A stretch of 64,000 nt of DNA from Aptenodytes patagonicus (taxonomy: Eukaryota; Chordata; Aves; Sphenisciformes; Spheniscidae), in assembly GCF_965638725.1 (NCBI RefSeq), contig NC_134949.1, positions 77,778,017-77,842,016 of the forward strand, read 5' to 3'. Below the pieces are notes generated by a model that was not told where the DNA came from, searched no databases, and saw only the letters and a list, made by a program, of their open reading frames with translations. The position numbers were made by a program, and so were the translations under genes. Numbering within the stretch: position 1 is the first letter of the stretch; every line of letters begins with the position of its first letter. This document shows positions 23,801-53,700 of this stretch, piece by piece.

Positions 23801-25557
23801 TTAGAAGTGAAAATATAGTTAGGCCTTCAAACTGCAAAAAGCCTGTTGGAAAAGGAAATGAGGAGAAAGCGGTCTCATGTATCTAATAACTAGTCTATTG
23901 TTTTTAAAAAGAAAGTGGAATGAGATCAGGAAGAGAGGGTCACTGTATCTGCAGTCTCTTTGACTTCTTGCTCTTTAAAGAAGAACATTGCATTACTGAA
24001 TTCATGTTTGGGGCAGCAGGATAAATTACTAGCAATACATTGGTTGGAGATGTAACTGTGTAAAATGCAACATCAACATTTGAAATCTAAATTTGAGTTC
24101 TGAGATTAAGTACTATAGTCAAAATTCCTATCAGAGCTTTTTTTTCCTCCCCCCCCCAATTAGTAATACTTTAATGTTTTGATTTTGAGCTAGTAATGAT
24201 AATTTACTAGATATTTTACAGATATTTTCATCCTCAAGTGTTTGAAATATGCTTTCCCAATACTACAGTGGCCAGAGAGAAGGATTTGCTTGTTCCAAAT
24301 TGATAGCTCTGCTACAAAAATATTTTCCATATAAAATACTGCTCTGCAGATAGTACATGTGAATGAAATATCTGCTACACACTGGGACAGAAATCCTTAT
24401 TCTTTGAAAGCAATAGTAAGACTTCCACTGATTTAACATGACAATTTTTCAGAAGTCATATAAGAGTAATAAGAGCGCAAGCTCAAATGAGTTGACCCTT
24501 TCCAAGCCATTAGAGAACCCCCAAACAATTAAATAAGAATATTCAATATCAGCAATATTACAGGTAGTGCCATTCCTATTCTGTCTTGTCAATGTCTGTG
24601 TTCTGGAGGCCCTGATTCAACTCGCCGCCTAGCTGTAAAGACACCATTGCCAGCACAGAGTACCACCTACAAACAAGTTTGGAAGAACAAGATTATTTAG
24701 ATGCTACCATCAGTTTTGGTTCATCGTGAAATTACAGTCAAAAAGTATCCCCTGGATTAAGTCTCCAAAGCCTTCTACAGCAATAAATCCTAATAACCCA
24801 GACCTGTTTTTGCTTTCACATTAAGCCTTCCCAAAAGGGAGACTGAAAGTCAGTGTAGCTCAGTTAGTATGTTATGACTTCTACATACTCAAAAAGTAAC
24901 AGTGTGAAGCTGACTTTTTTACCAGAATCTGCATTTCTCAACATACCTCTTCCCTATGAAGTCCCACCAGTGTAGGCTGCACGAACAGGAAAGAAGATAA
25001 AGGGATGGAGTAATCATTCTATTGTAGCCATCCTTGCTAGTGCTATTGTTATGCTAGAACAAGACTACAACATCCTTTGTCCAAGCTACTAAAGAAATTA
25101 ATTACAACCAGTGGAAATGAAAGTGAGAGAAAGCTCCATTTTCCTTTTGTCAGAGTATCCTTGTGTTGCCTGTCTGTAAGAAATATAATCATACTACAAA
25201 ATACTATTTACTACAGTCTAATAGTTCCTCAGGCTGCCACTACTTCCTACTTTACCCCCAACAGGCAGTAAAAGGGGGTAAAGCCGGAAACATTTGCCCA
25301 CTAAATATCACATCATTAAAACAACACTTAACATCTGACCACACATCTACTTAAGAGTAGCTTACTTGTCAAGGTTCAAGTATACAAGCAAGACTCACAC
25401 TTGGGAACTAAAAAACCCCAAACCAAACACAAAACCCCAACCCCCAAAACTATGAGACTTTTTAGATGAGCTTTACTATCTTGCAGTAACCATCTTTGCT
25501 TAGCCTTATTTCAAGAGCCAACTTGAATATGCTTTTGTAGAGGCCAGTGAGAAGACT
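17801..25557. other. Intergenic region between the PACSIN2 promoter and the CR1 copy
   Basis: AT-rich DNA without a supportable gene. Open frames such as 18827-19207 and 19386-19910 have no recognisable content; the second runs through a TA repeat. A 17-nt direct repeat (aacatctttataaatg) occurs twice at about 20003-20038. A C/A-rich tract rich in CCCCAA lies at about 25412-25450. Confidence 0.6.
19605..19790. repeat. TA-rich low-complexity block
   Basis: Interrupted TATATA/TATTTAC runs over about 180 bp with many short self-complementary stretches. The 174-codon open frame across it (19386-19910) is rich in Y, I and L because of composition. Confidence 0.8.
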
Positions 25558-26616
25558 GGGCCCAGAGAGAAGAAGAAGAAGGCCGGGCCCAGAGAGTTGT
25601 GGTGAATGGAGTTACATCCAGTTGGCAGCCGGTCACAAGCGGTGTTCCCCAGGGCTCAGTACTGGGGCCGGTCTTGTTTAATATCTTTATCGATGATCTG
25701 GATGAGGGGATTGAGTGCACCCTCAGTCAGTTTGCAGACGACACCAAGTTGGGCGGGAGTGTTGATCTGCTCGAGGGTAGGAAGGCTCTGCAGAGGGACC
25801 TGGACAGGCTGGATCGATGGGCCAAGGCCAACTGTATGAGGTTCAACAAGGCCAAGTGCCGGGTCCTGCACTTCGGCCACAACAACCCCATGCAGCGGTA
25901 CAGGCTTGGGGAAGAGTGGCTGGAAAGCTGCCCAGCAGAGAAGGACCTGGGGGTGTTGGTCGACAGCCGGCTGAACATGAGCCAGCAGTGTGCCCAGGCG
26001 GCCAAGAAGGCCAATGGCATCCTGGCCTGTATCAGAAATAGTGTGGCCAGCAGGAGTAGGGAAGTGATCGTGTCCCTGTACTCGGCCCTGGTGAGGCCGC
26101 ACCTCGAATACTGTGTTCAGTTTTGGGCCCCTCACTACAAGAAGGATGTTGAGGTGCTGGAGTGTGTCCAGAGAAGGGCAACGAGGCTGGTGAGGGGTCT
26201 GGAGAACAAGTCTTATGAGGAGCGGCTGAGGGAACTGGGACTGTTTAGCCTGGAGAAAAGGAGGCTGAGGGGAGACCTCATCGCTCTCTACAACTCCCTG
26301 AAAGGAGGTTGTAGTGAGGTGGGTGTTGGTCTTTTCTCCCAAGTAACAAGCGATAGGACAAGAGGAAATGGCCTCAAGTTGCGGCAGGGGAGGTTTAGAT
26401 TGGATGTAAGGAAAAATGTCTTTACTGAAAGAGTGGTTAAACATTGGAACAGGCTGCCCAGGGAAGTGGTTGAGTCCCCATCCCTGGAGGTATTTAAAAG
26501 ACGAGTAGATGAGGCACTTAGGGACATGGTTTAGTGGACATGGTGGTGTTGGGTTGATGGTTGGACTCGATGATCTTAGAGGTCTTTTCCAACCTCAATG
26601 ATTCTATGATTCTATG
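25558..26616 (+). mobile_element. CR1 LINE, 5'-truncated, with an intact ORF2 C-terminus
   Basis: The copy carries the C-terminal part of a CR1 reverse transcriptase, the short CR1 3' UTR ('gggttgatggttggactcgatgatctt' in pieces) and the diagnostic 3' tail of two ATTCTATG octamers (26601-26616). There is no poly(A) tail, as expected for CR1. The 5' junction is disturbed: GGGCCCAGAGAG occurs at about 25559 and again at about 25585, separated by an AAG-rich spacer. Homology is secure from about 25583; the earlier copy may be a duplication. The endonuclease and N-terminal reverse-transcriptase regions are missing. Confidence 0.95.
25599..26534 (+). pseudogene. CR1 ORF2 fragment: reverse-transcriptase C-terminal part
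   Basis: An uninterrupted 311-codon frame. Residues around 15-20 read GVPQGS and residues 45-48 FADD, the catalytic metal-binding motif of LINE reverse transcriptases. The thumb and C-terminal region follow and end at a natural stop. The frame shows no stops or frameshifts, so the insertion is fairly young. It lacks the apurinic endonuclease and the first reverse-transcriptase motifs and therefore cannot be autonomous. The first ATG is simply the first methionine in the truncated copy; upstream codons (GRAQRVV) also fit CR1. The antisense 262-codon frame is a shadow. Confidence 0.95.
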
Positions 26617-27936
26617 ACTCAAGTCTGATGACCAGACAATCAGTTGGATTTTGGTCTTTATTTTAATGGAATATACAAGATTAATCAAGATGAGGATTAC
26701 ACTTGGAGTGACTCATTCAGTCTACATATTTCATTCTTTATTGCAAGGATGAATCCCAGATCATGCGTAAGGCTATTGGTCAGCCCAGCCCACATCTGCT
26801 CTCCCTCCCCAGCCCAAACTGCTCTTGCCGAGTTGTGTTCAGATTGAGAGTCATCAGCACCAACTGTCCCAAAGACTGTAGTTTGCAAGCAGCTGCCCCC
26901 TTCTAGGAGGGCCTTCAAAAGCAGGAAAAGGACTGACATTTTCTGTGGTGCAGGTGGTCTGTTTTATGTGTTCAAGAAACTCAAACCTTTTGGTAGAGGT
27001 TAAGTTTACTTTGCGTGCACTTTAGTGCCCTGCCACATAGGAGGGCAAAGCCACGTAGCCTGCTGTGGCAGGCAGATTGGGTATCACTGCACTAGTGGCA
27101 TCCAGATTAGAGTATATTACGGTTACATGGACATTTGCAACTCCCAGACTCCTTCGTCTTTCTCTCCACAATACTCCACCATCAAAATAAAAAAGGGACG
27201 AGGGGGAATGAGAATAAAGACAACCAGAACTGCACATTGACATTTATAAATAACCGCCCAATAGCTGGTGGAAATGCAAGTGGAAGCAACAGCCAATCAC
27301 AGACCCAACTAGTTTATTTATATGCTATGTTGTTAGAAGACTGAAATACCTATTTTTAACTTTTGCTCTATACATTTTGGTAGCTAATCATCACAGCTTC
27401 TGTTATCAGAGTTACCAGAAATAGGTTATAACGTGCAACAATGTTTGTCATAGTGCACATAAAATATACAAAAAAATACATACATTGTACTTATATACAT
27501 GCATAAATACACAAAGAGATTCTGGTGCAAATAAGGATTTATCATTGGCTTCAAGCAATGAGATTTATTACAGTATGTAGTTGTTCTGTCTGTTTTTCCA
27601 CAGACATGCATTATCGTGAAATAAAAATTAATGGCTAGTGAAATAATGCATCAATATACCATTTGAAACACTCCCTCAGCCCATGAAACTTTCTACCTTT
27701 AAAGAGTTAGCAGCTCAGAACACTTAAAGGAAATAAAAAAACCAAACAACCCAAACAAACCCTCGGCATATAAAGAGCTGCTTTTCAATTTCTTAACACT
27801 GGTTATAAATCATTAGCTGCATTAACTGACAATAGTCTCAAGCCTATGTATTGCTATTTTTTCTAGTTGCTCTTCTTTTACTAGCAAGAATCTGAACCAT
27901 CATTGTGATAATATTAGCACTCACCACTACCACCCT
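26617..27936. other. Intergenic stretch downstream of TTLL1
   Basis: AT-rich sequence between the CR1 tail and the best TTLL1 poly(A) site. It contains further minus-strand AATAAA hexamers (27564-27569, 27313-27318) that could serve longer TTLL1 transcripts. No coding content is recognised. Confidence 0.5.
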
Positions 27937-28351
27937 TTTACAGAATCCACACCTCATTTATTACAGGGAGCTAGGGATAGCCTACTATAGGAAATAAATT
28001 ATATCCAGAACAGCAAGGGGTTTCTTTCAGAATGCATATTTTGAGTTGTCATCTTTATAAAGTTAGTTCTTAATCATTACTGAGAGAATATTAGTTTATA
28101 CAAAGTATATATATAAAAAATAATTATATATACATACTATATATATATAAAAAATTGTAATAATCATCAAGTCAGTGTATGTCTAGTACAGTTCCTGTTT
28201 TTAGAGTGTTTGTTTCACTTCTTTTCAAAGGTTGTACTGTCCTCTTTTAGTATTTCCCACATGCAATGTAGCAAAATAGAGGAATCTGTTCAAAAACTGC
28301 ATTTTTGTTCATGATGTCTTCCTACCAAGAGTGCAGCTGTTTTTTCTGTTA
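27937..28351 (-). other. TTLL1: TTLL1 3' UTR (short form)
   Basis: Sequence from the TTLL1 stop codon to the poly(A) site. It contains a TA/AAAATAT block at about 28105-28155 that could vary in length. Longer forms are possible with the signals at 27564 or 27313. Confidence 0.55.
27957..27962 (-). terminator. TTLL1: Best TTLL1 poly(A) signal
   Basis: TTTATT on the plus strand gives AATAAA on the minus strand, 390 nt after the TTLL1 stop codon. About 25 nt further along the minus strand lies GGTGGTAGTGGTGAG (27921-27935), a GU-rich downstream element. Cleavage would fall near 27937-27945. Confidence 0.6.
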
Positions 28352-47007
<18,656 letters not shown>

Positions 47008-47138
47008 CTGCCGGCGGGAGGGGCGGCCGCGGCTCCCCCTCACGCCCCGCCGTCCCCGCCGGCCGCTCCCACCTCCCCCGCCGGCAGCTCCGCTGCACCG
47101 CCTCGGCCAGCCCCCTCTCCCCCGCCCCTTCCGGCGCC

Positions 47139-47151
47139 GCTCCCTAGCAAC
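47139..47151 (-). promoter_or_regulatory. TTLL1: X-box-like RFX site 1
   Basis: GCTCCC-T-AGCAAC fits the RFX consensus RYYNYY-N(1-3)-RRNRAC with a 1-nt spacer; the AGCAAC half is strong. It lies in the TTLL1 CpG island. Confidence 0.5.
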
Positions 47152-47205
47152 CGCGACGCGCCGGGGGCGGGACTTCCGGAACGGCGGCGGCGGCGGGGGG
47201 GCTCA

Positions 47206-47219
47206 GTTGCCAGGGAGAC
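47206..47219 (-). promoter_or_regulatory. TTLL1: X-box-like RFX site 2
   Basis: On the minus strand GTCTCC-CT-GGCAAC, a full match to RYYNYY-N(1-3)-RRNRAC with a 2-nt spacer and a strong GGCAAC half. It is 54 bp from site 1. RFX2/RFX3 X-boxes are typical of ciliary genes. Confidence 0.6.
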
Positions 47220-47500
47220 GCACAGCGGCCCCGCCCCGCGAAGCCCGGCGCCGCCGGCGGCCATCTTGTCTCCGTACCTAGGGGAGCTTCGGTGTCTCTG
47301 CTCAGGACTGACAACCACGTCAGCCCAAACTCTCGGTAGCCGCGCTACGAGGGAGGAGAGGTGCGGAGTGTGCCTGGCGAGGCCGGGGCCCGGCGCAGGC
47401 CCTGAAGGGAAGGGGCACGTTCCTTTTGCGGTCTGTACCAGGCCCCGGCCTCGCCTGCCTTTTTCCGTAACCTTCTGAATGCTGCGAGCCTGACAGGAGG

Positions 47501-50249
47501 GCCCTGAAACCTGCCCAACCCACTCGCCATCATCCACGGTGCCTGGGGCCGTTTTGGTCTTAAGCCGCTGTGGCGTGGGCCTGCCCCATCGTCGGAAAAA
47601 AAGTCCCTGACAAACATATGATCATGAGTAAACGGAGGTTTGTGGAAGGTCATAGCACAACAAAACATGCCTAGATGTTCCCAGAATACCTAAAAAACCC
47701 AGGTCACTTATGCCAAAGCTCAAGTGCCTGTTTGAGCACATCAGGTGCTAAGAGGTTCATCACCATATGGCTGTAGGAATATCTTTTTTTGTATTGAGAC
47801 TGTTCTGAGGAAGTGTGAGAATTTTCCCCAAAATGATCAACAACTATAATTCGCAGTGAAAACTGGGTGAGAGAAATAGTACCTAAGAAGTTACGGCATT
47901 AGTGCCTGTGTAGAGAAGCCTGATTTACACATACCAAATTCCTTCCAAAATGAGAGGTCATGTTAAGACACCTGACATATATTAAGGTTACTGACATTTT
48001 GTGATAGGCTCAATGCAAAACAGTAAGGTATTACATAATGAACTTCAGAGATTTCAAGAGTCTCTGAGGAGAAAATAAAGGTAAAATATTCATTCTGTAA
48101 GACAAATTACTTATTAAAAATAGATCCATCAAGACAGTAGCTGAAATAAGCAGTTTGCAGTGTGTTGGTGTACAGCAAATAACTCTGATACAAATCTATA
48201 TTCCCTAAGAGCCTTAATTCCCCAAATAATCTGAATATAATAAATATGCTCTATGATTTACCATATCATTCTATGGTAACAGGCTCAGTTTCAAGGATGC
48301 AACTACAAAGAAACAGTTAAATTTAATAATTAATATAACTGGAGCTATTAAATATTCCCTAATTTAACTATGAAAGCAGCCGCAAAATGCAGTGTATCTT
48401 CCTTTGGTCACGTGCAGTGGAAATTTCCTGGCACCACAATACCTCTGGCAGCAGACGAGAGCGTGGAGCAGCCTTCACAGCCTTCTTTCAACCAAGAAGG
48501 TACGTCTGCTGTGACAGCTGGCAGCAAGAAAAGTGAACCTGAATCTTCTCCTTGCTATCAATCTTTTTTTTGTCCCTGCATCCATCATACCTCAGGGGAA
48601 AGCTGAAAAAGTACCACTTTTTAAATGTATTAAATAATCCATTAAGGGCAGAAACAGTTGTTTGGGTTTTTTTATGTAAGAGTCTTTTAGCTTAATTCAG
48701 CAGTCCTTAATCGAAGTTACAGTTCCATGGTATAAAAAGCGCTGTTGTTTTGCTGTCTCTCTGAAAATTGTATCGACAATATTACATCACAGCTAATAAT
48801 AGATGCTCTGGTTTTTAATATTAATGCATCTCCACTTTGTAACATTGTTGTTCTAACAAGGGAAGTCAGGGAGAATTTGAGAGCTGCTCAATAATGCTTA
48901 CTATTACTGTATCAGGAAATGCTGTAGCTGCACTGGCGTGCTATCTTTGCGACAGAAATCACTCCTAATGATGACATTTGCATATTTTATTTTAAGCTTA
49001 AGTCAACTCACTGAATTCAGCAAGATTACCTGTATGTGCAAAATTAAGCCTGGTTTCGGGAGGGGAACTATTATTGATTTGAAGCAAAGTAAATACGAAA
49101 ATTGAAATATCAGAGCTGGTAAATAGGACAAAGTCTTGGCAAGAAGTGATACTGCTGAGGTTAATTTCCCTTTTATTATATTGTACTTTCAAGGCAATTT
49201 TCATCTAGCGTATTGCATGTGTAAATGTAAACACCATCCTCACAACATGGTCCTTGGCATGAGTTGGAAGATAAGCATTGTCATGTTCATTTTACAGATG
49301 AGTAAACCTCACATACGGAGCTTGGAAGAGGAGAGAAAAACATCCATGTTACAAGGAAGATTATTACGCATACCGCAAAAAGAAGTGGTTTGCATAAGTG
49401 TATATACACACAGACACACAAGCACTTTTATACATCTAAAAACTTAGCCACGAAAGCCTACGGACATCCCAGCTTCAGGTGGAGTGCTGTATCTATGCCG
49501 CTGTTCTGCTTCTCCCGGTGTTTACCCTCACTCACAGAGAGATGAAATCATACTATAAATAGAGGGCAAAGTCCACCCTCAAGCATTACCCGGTGAAGTC
49601 TCCTGTTTGACATGACAATAAAGTCTGGAGCAATAGGGGGTTTTGGCTCTTTAAAGCTCTTCTGCAGTAAACTCGGCTCTCTAGTGATGGGTGATACTGA
49701 CCGAATCAGTCACCGCACTGTTATCAACAGCACAAAAGAAAAACACTGGAAGTCCCATGACCTCACTAAACCTTTTGGGCAAGAGGTCAGTGGGGTTTCA
49801 GTAGATGCCTCTCCCTTTAACCCCTCAGTAACTCTGCACTGGCTGTGCTGCCAGGGCTTCTCCTGCTTTCTGCCCCGCACCCTTCTTCCTCAGGTACCCT
49901 CGGGACAGTGGGGGATGCAGGCGTATCTCAGCTGCTTCTGCTGAGCTGAACAAACTAAGAGGAAAACCTGCTCCTCCCTGTTCAAAAGCGAACAATGCCA
50001 CAACGTTTCCAACGTTTTAAAGAATATCTTTAAATTACAAAACACGTATCGAAGCCCAAAGGGATTCTCGAGCGGCACTGATCTCTGCCACCAAAACCAA
50101 AACCACGCCGAAGCCCACAGCCAGCGTGGGCTCCAGCACGCTCAGGGTGCTGAAAAAAACACACGGACCCACTTAACAGACAAGCGAAGCCATTTGGAAA
50201 AGGGGTCCTTTGGCAAAAGGGGACCGCAGGGCCTGGTTGTGCCATTTGG
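47501..50249. other. Spacer between the TTLL1 and BIK promoters
   Basis: About 2.7 kb of mostly AT-rich DNA separating the two divergent CpG islands. It contains a plus-strand 78-codon frame (48370-48606) with polar composition and an E-box/CLEAR-like GTCACGTG at about 48407-48414, but no gene I can support. Confidence 0.6.
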
Positions 50250-50599
50250 CATCTCCACCGGTGCGAGCGCATAGCTCATGCCGTGGTGGCCAGAGTCCCG
50301 TCCCGTCCCATCACCCTGGTGGGGGCCATCCCATCATGGTGGCTGGTGTCCCACCGTGGGGTCGTCCATCCACGGGGCCATCCCGGCCTCGCCGGCTCCA
50401 CCTCGGCGCGGACGGCGCCCCCAACCCCGCCGCCGCAGCCGCGCCCGGCGGCGCCAGCCCGGCCCCGGGGGGGCGGCAGGGCCCCGCTCCCCCCGAGGCG
50501 CTTCTCCTCCCGCCGGCAGCAGCCGCCCGGGCCACCGAGCCCGACCCAGCGGGGGCGGCGGGTCTCCCCGGCGGGGCGGTGCGGGGCGCGGTGCGGTGC

Positions 50600-50649
50600 G
50601 GGGCGGGGCGGCGGGCGGACAATAGGGGCAGTCTGCGAGTGACGCCGCG
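50600..50649 (+). other. BIK: Putative non-coding exon 1a of BIK
   Basis: The donor CCGCG|GTGAGTGG is consensus, with the last exon base at 50649. The 5' end is unknown and set nominally. There is no open frame that joins BIK, so the exon would be 5' UTR. Confidence 0.35.
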
Positions 50650-50740
50650 GTGAGTGGCCGGCGCGGTGGCGCGGTGGGGCCGGGGCGGGGCGAGGGGCGC
50701 GGGGATCCCCCTCTCCTGACGCCTGCCTGTGTGCCCGCAG

Positions 50741-50797
50741 GGCGGCGGTGGCTTCCAGCGCGGGGCGCCGAGCGGAGCCGAGCCGAGCCGAGGTGAG
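50741..50797 (+). other. BIK: Putative non-coding exon 1b of BIK with two nested donors
   Basis: Acceptor TGTGTGCCCGCAG|GGCGG is good. Two donors 5 nt apart, GAG|GTGAGGTG (50792) and GAG|GTGAGCGG (50797), could end the exon. Assignment to BIK is by position only. Confidence 0.35.
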
Positions 50798-53700
50798 GTG
50801 AGCGGCGGGGTCCCCGCGGGAGAGGGGCGGTGCGGCGGCGCCTTTCCTTGAGGCGGGCGGGGAGGAGCGGGGGGAACCGGCCGGGGTCTCCCGGGCAGAG
50901 CCAGACCGCGGCCCCGGGGCGGTGCGGGGGGCCGCGGGAGGCCGGCGGTGCCGGGACCCGCCGCCTCACCTGCGCGCCCGGTCCCGGAGGGGGGCGATAT
51001 CCCGGCCCCGGGGGGGTTTCCCGGCATGTTTCCACAGGCAGCCCGCCCCCACGCACCTCCGCCGGGTCTGGCGCCGCAGCATCTTTGGTCCCGGGAAGGG
51101 GGATCGATGTCGTTTAAAAAACACGCCGGGCGGGGGTGAACACCGGCAGCGGAGCGAGCGGCGGAGCCGCCGGTTACAGGCAGCGCCGTGCCCGCGGGCG
51201 GTGGGCACGGCCGGGGCCCGGGGCGGGAGTCGCCGCGGCGCCGAGCCGCGCGTCGGCAAGGAGCGACCTGTCCCGGCTGCTCAGCCTCCGGGAGGGACGT
51301 GTGTGCCCTTCCAGATGATGCTGCGGGGAGCCGCGTGCTTTGTGCTCAACTGCTATCTTCTAAGCAAATGAGGAGCGGAGTACGTGTACTTTCACTCTCA
51401 GCAAAGCAGGAAATAAGCCCTCAAAATAAGTCTAAGATGTATAGCAAAGTGTGCCACCGATAAACATTTTTAAATGTTCCTGAAAAACTCGTTTTCTGTA
51501 TCTGTATACGTTTACACCAATGCTACTGATAACAGGAATGATGTGCGACAGCAGAGATGGGTAAAGAAATCCGTACGGCGGTATATACTCAGTAACGTTT
51601 AAGTCATTTCACAAGGAGCGATTACAGGAGCGTGGCGAGTTGTGTGATTAAGCAGATTTCTAGGTGTTTAAATTGCAAAGTGAGTATTAGCCCACGTCTG
51701 CTCAAGGCTGTAGCAGAAAGACATATGTATAACAAGAAGACAGAATGGTCTCCATTACCATTTTCTCTCACAGGTACATGGACAAAGTTATTTTGAGTTA
51801 ACGTATTGTGGGTGTGTGATTTTTTTTTCTTTTTTTTTTTTTTCCCATTTAATGCATGTCAGTTGAATGGGAGTTAGAACTGAGTATAATGAGGAGGAAA
51901 ATCAGTGTTTGTTCAAGGTGTTTGATCTCTTCTGATCTCAAAAAGTCACTGCTGTAGAGACCCTGTCTCTCTGAAAGGAGAAATTTAAGAAAATTGCCTG
52001 CTTCACCTGGTCGGCAGGTGTCTGTGGTAGCTCTTTTTAAGGATTTTTGTATCAATAGGCCATTGACCGTAAGACCATTTAGAGAGGACTAAGAAAAATT
52101 GAATGCGCTCAGCTCCTGCAGGGTAAGAGCCTGCTAGCCAAAGCAAGAGCTGGTGGGAGTAGGATACTAACTGTGAGCTTGATCCTGCGGTTACCAAAGG
52201 GAGTAGTAAACCCCCTCCTAATGCAGTACGGATCTGAAATGAAACTGGAAAGCCAAATACTGAAATCAAAATTTATATGAGTAAGGGCTACAAATCTACA
52301 AAAAGAAAGTGAGTGAAGGACACATTGTGTTTGAAGAAATACAGTGCTGTATCGGGGCAAGATGACTCCTGTGCATAAAACCTTCTTCATTTGCTCTTCA
52401 CAGTTGGTTTTATACATTTGATCTATTTAATAAGACACCCTATTTTTATTGTTAGTTACACTGTCTGCAAGATGTGTGGAATATACCTTACTAATGGTAA
52501 CTTGGTAAGTTTATTGTGTAAAAATACCGCTAAAATATTGCAGGTGAACTGGGATTTTAAGCCATAGTCATTTTACTGCAGTGTTTGTAACACTCTTACT
52601 ATCAGCATTTTACCAACACAGGAAGCCTAAGTAAAACGGAGAATAGCGTGGCATTTTAATTCTTTCTACTGACGTGCGGAACAAGAAAGACAGCATAAAT
52701 AGTGAGTTAAATTTCAGTTCTTAGACTTACAGTTACACTGTACCTGCAAATCAACAGTTTCTCACATCTTCCCAATTTGGCAGCAGTAAGTGGAATCTCA
52801 GAGGCACCTGCAGGAGAAGACCGCCAAAGGTCATAGAAGATGCTGCGTTTTCTGACCACAAGTCCAATAAAGTGCCCCTGTTAAACGGGACAGGAGGCAG
52901 GTGCGAGGTGGCAATACATGACAGCGCGTGTGCCTGTGCAGGGCTAAGGGGGACTAGGTGAGGGAAAACGGCAGCCCATAGCTATCCCAAATGTGCCAGC
53001 TTTTTAAGAATGTGAATGATCATGTTTAAATTAACATTATTTGGTCCGTTGAAGCTAAGCATCTGCCTAAGTATTTTTATAGATTATGACCTTAGTGATC
53101 AGCATCCTTTAACCCTGAATTTAATATCAAGGCATGAATTCCGTAATCTGCTTGCTGAGGGTGCCAGCAGGCTCGTTGCAGGTACTCCACCCTTCAAGTG
53201 GATGGGATGGTAGAACAAAGTCTCTTAAGTACATCAGATTTTTTTTTTTTTTTTTTTCAATTTGATTGAACAGATGTTAATGGTAGATTGAAGTATTCCA
53301 ATTTTATTATGTAATTGTATTAATAATTATGAGCATTGTGTGAACTTTTCTGACTACCAATAACAACTGTTCTATCTGCATCACTCATTTCAGGAGCTTT
53401 CAAAAGTAAAAGAACTAAGCTACACAATTTTACAATGAATGTGAATAAAGAAATATTTTCCATAGCTTTATGGTTCATTCATGGATTATTGAACTATATA
53501 CATTGTCATACTTACCTCCTACAACTTGGCCATGCAATTCAAGTAACAATTTTAAATAAATTCTTATTTATTACAAAAGAATCTTGACCTTTTGGTGAGA
53601 CTGAGAAGTGCAAAGGGCAGAAGATGTTTTGAAAAGGAAATGTAAATGTTAGCGCAGAAGCGTTCTGACTTAATCTAAACCTTAACTCTTTGTGAACAAA

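Larger units (their letters stand above)
47008..47280 (-). other. TTLL1: Putative non-coding exon 1 of TTLL1
   Basis: On the minus strand GCCGGCAG|GTGAGCG is a consensus donor with the last exon base at 47008. The 5' end is estimated from the YY1-like motif near 47260, which in this orientation often marks the start region. The exon joins the acceptor at 42305/42304 just ahead of the start codon. Confidence 0.5.
50250..51300. promoter_or_regulatory. BIK: CpG island, BIK promoter
   Basis: Extremely GC-rich block containing GC boxes (GGGGCGGGGCGG), a (GAGCC)n run at 50774-50792 and diverged repeats of a 'ccatcccatcatggtgg'-like unit at about 50290-50390. Open frames up to 240 codons on either strand are compositional. 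Consensus plus-strand splice sites inside the island indicate the start of a plus-strand gene, read as BIK. Confidence 0.8.

Noticed and set aside
25656..26444. 262-codon minus-strand frame
   Set aside because: Antisense shadow of the CR1 reverse-transcriptase frame.
50210..51371. Open frames up to 240 codons in the BIK CpG island
   Set aside because: GC-rich by-products present on both strands at once, without homology.
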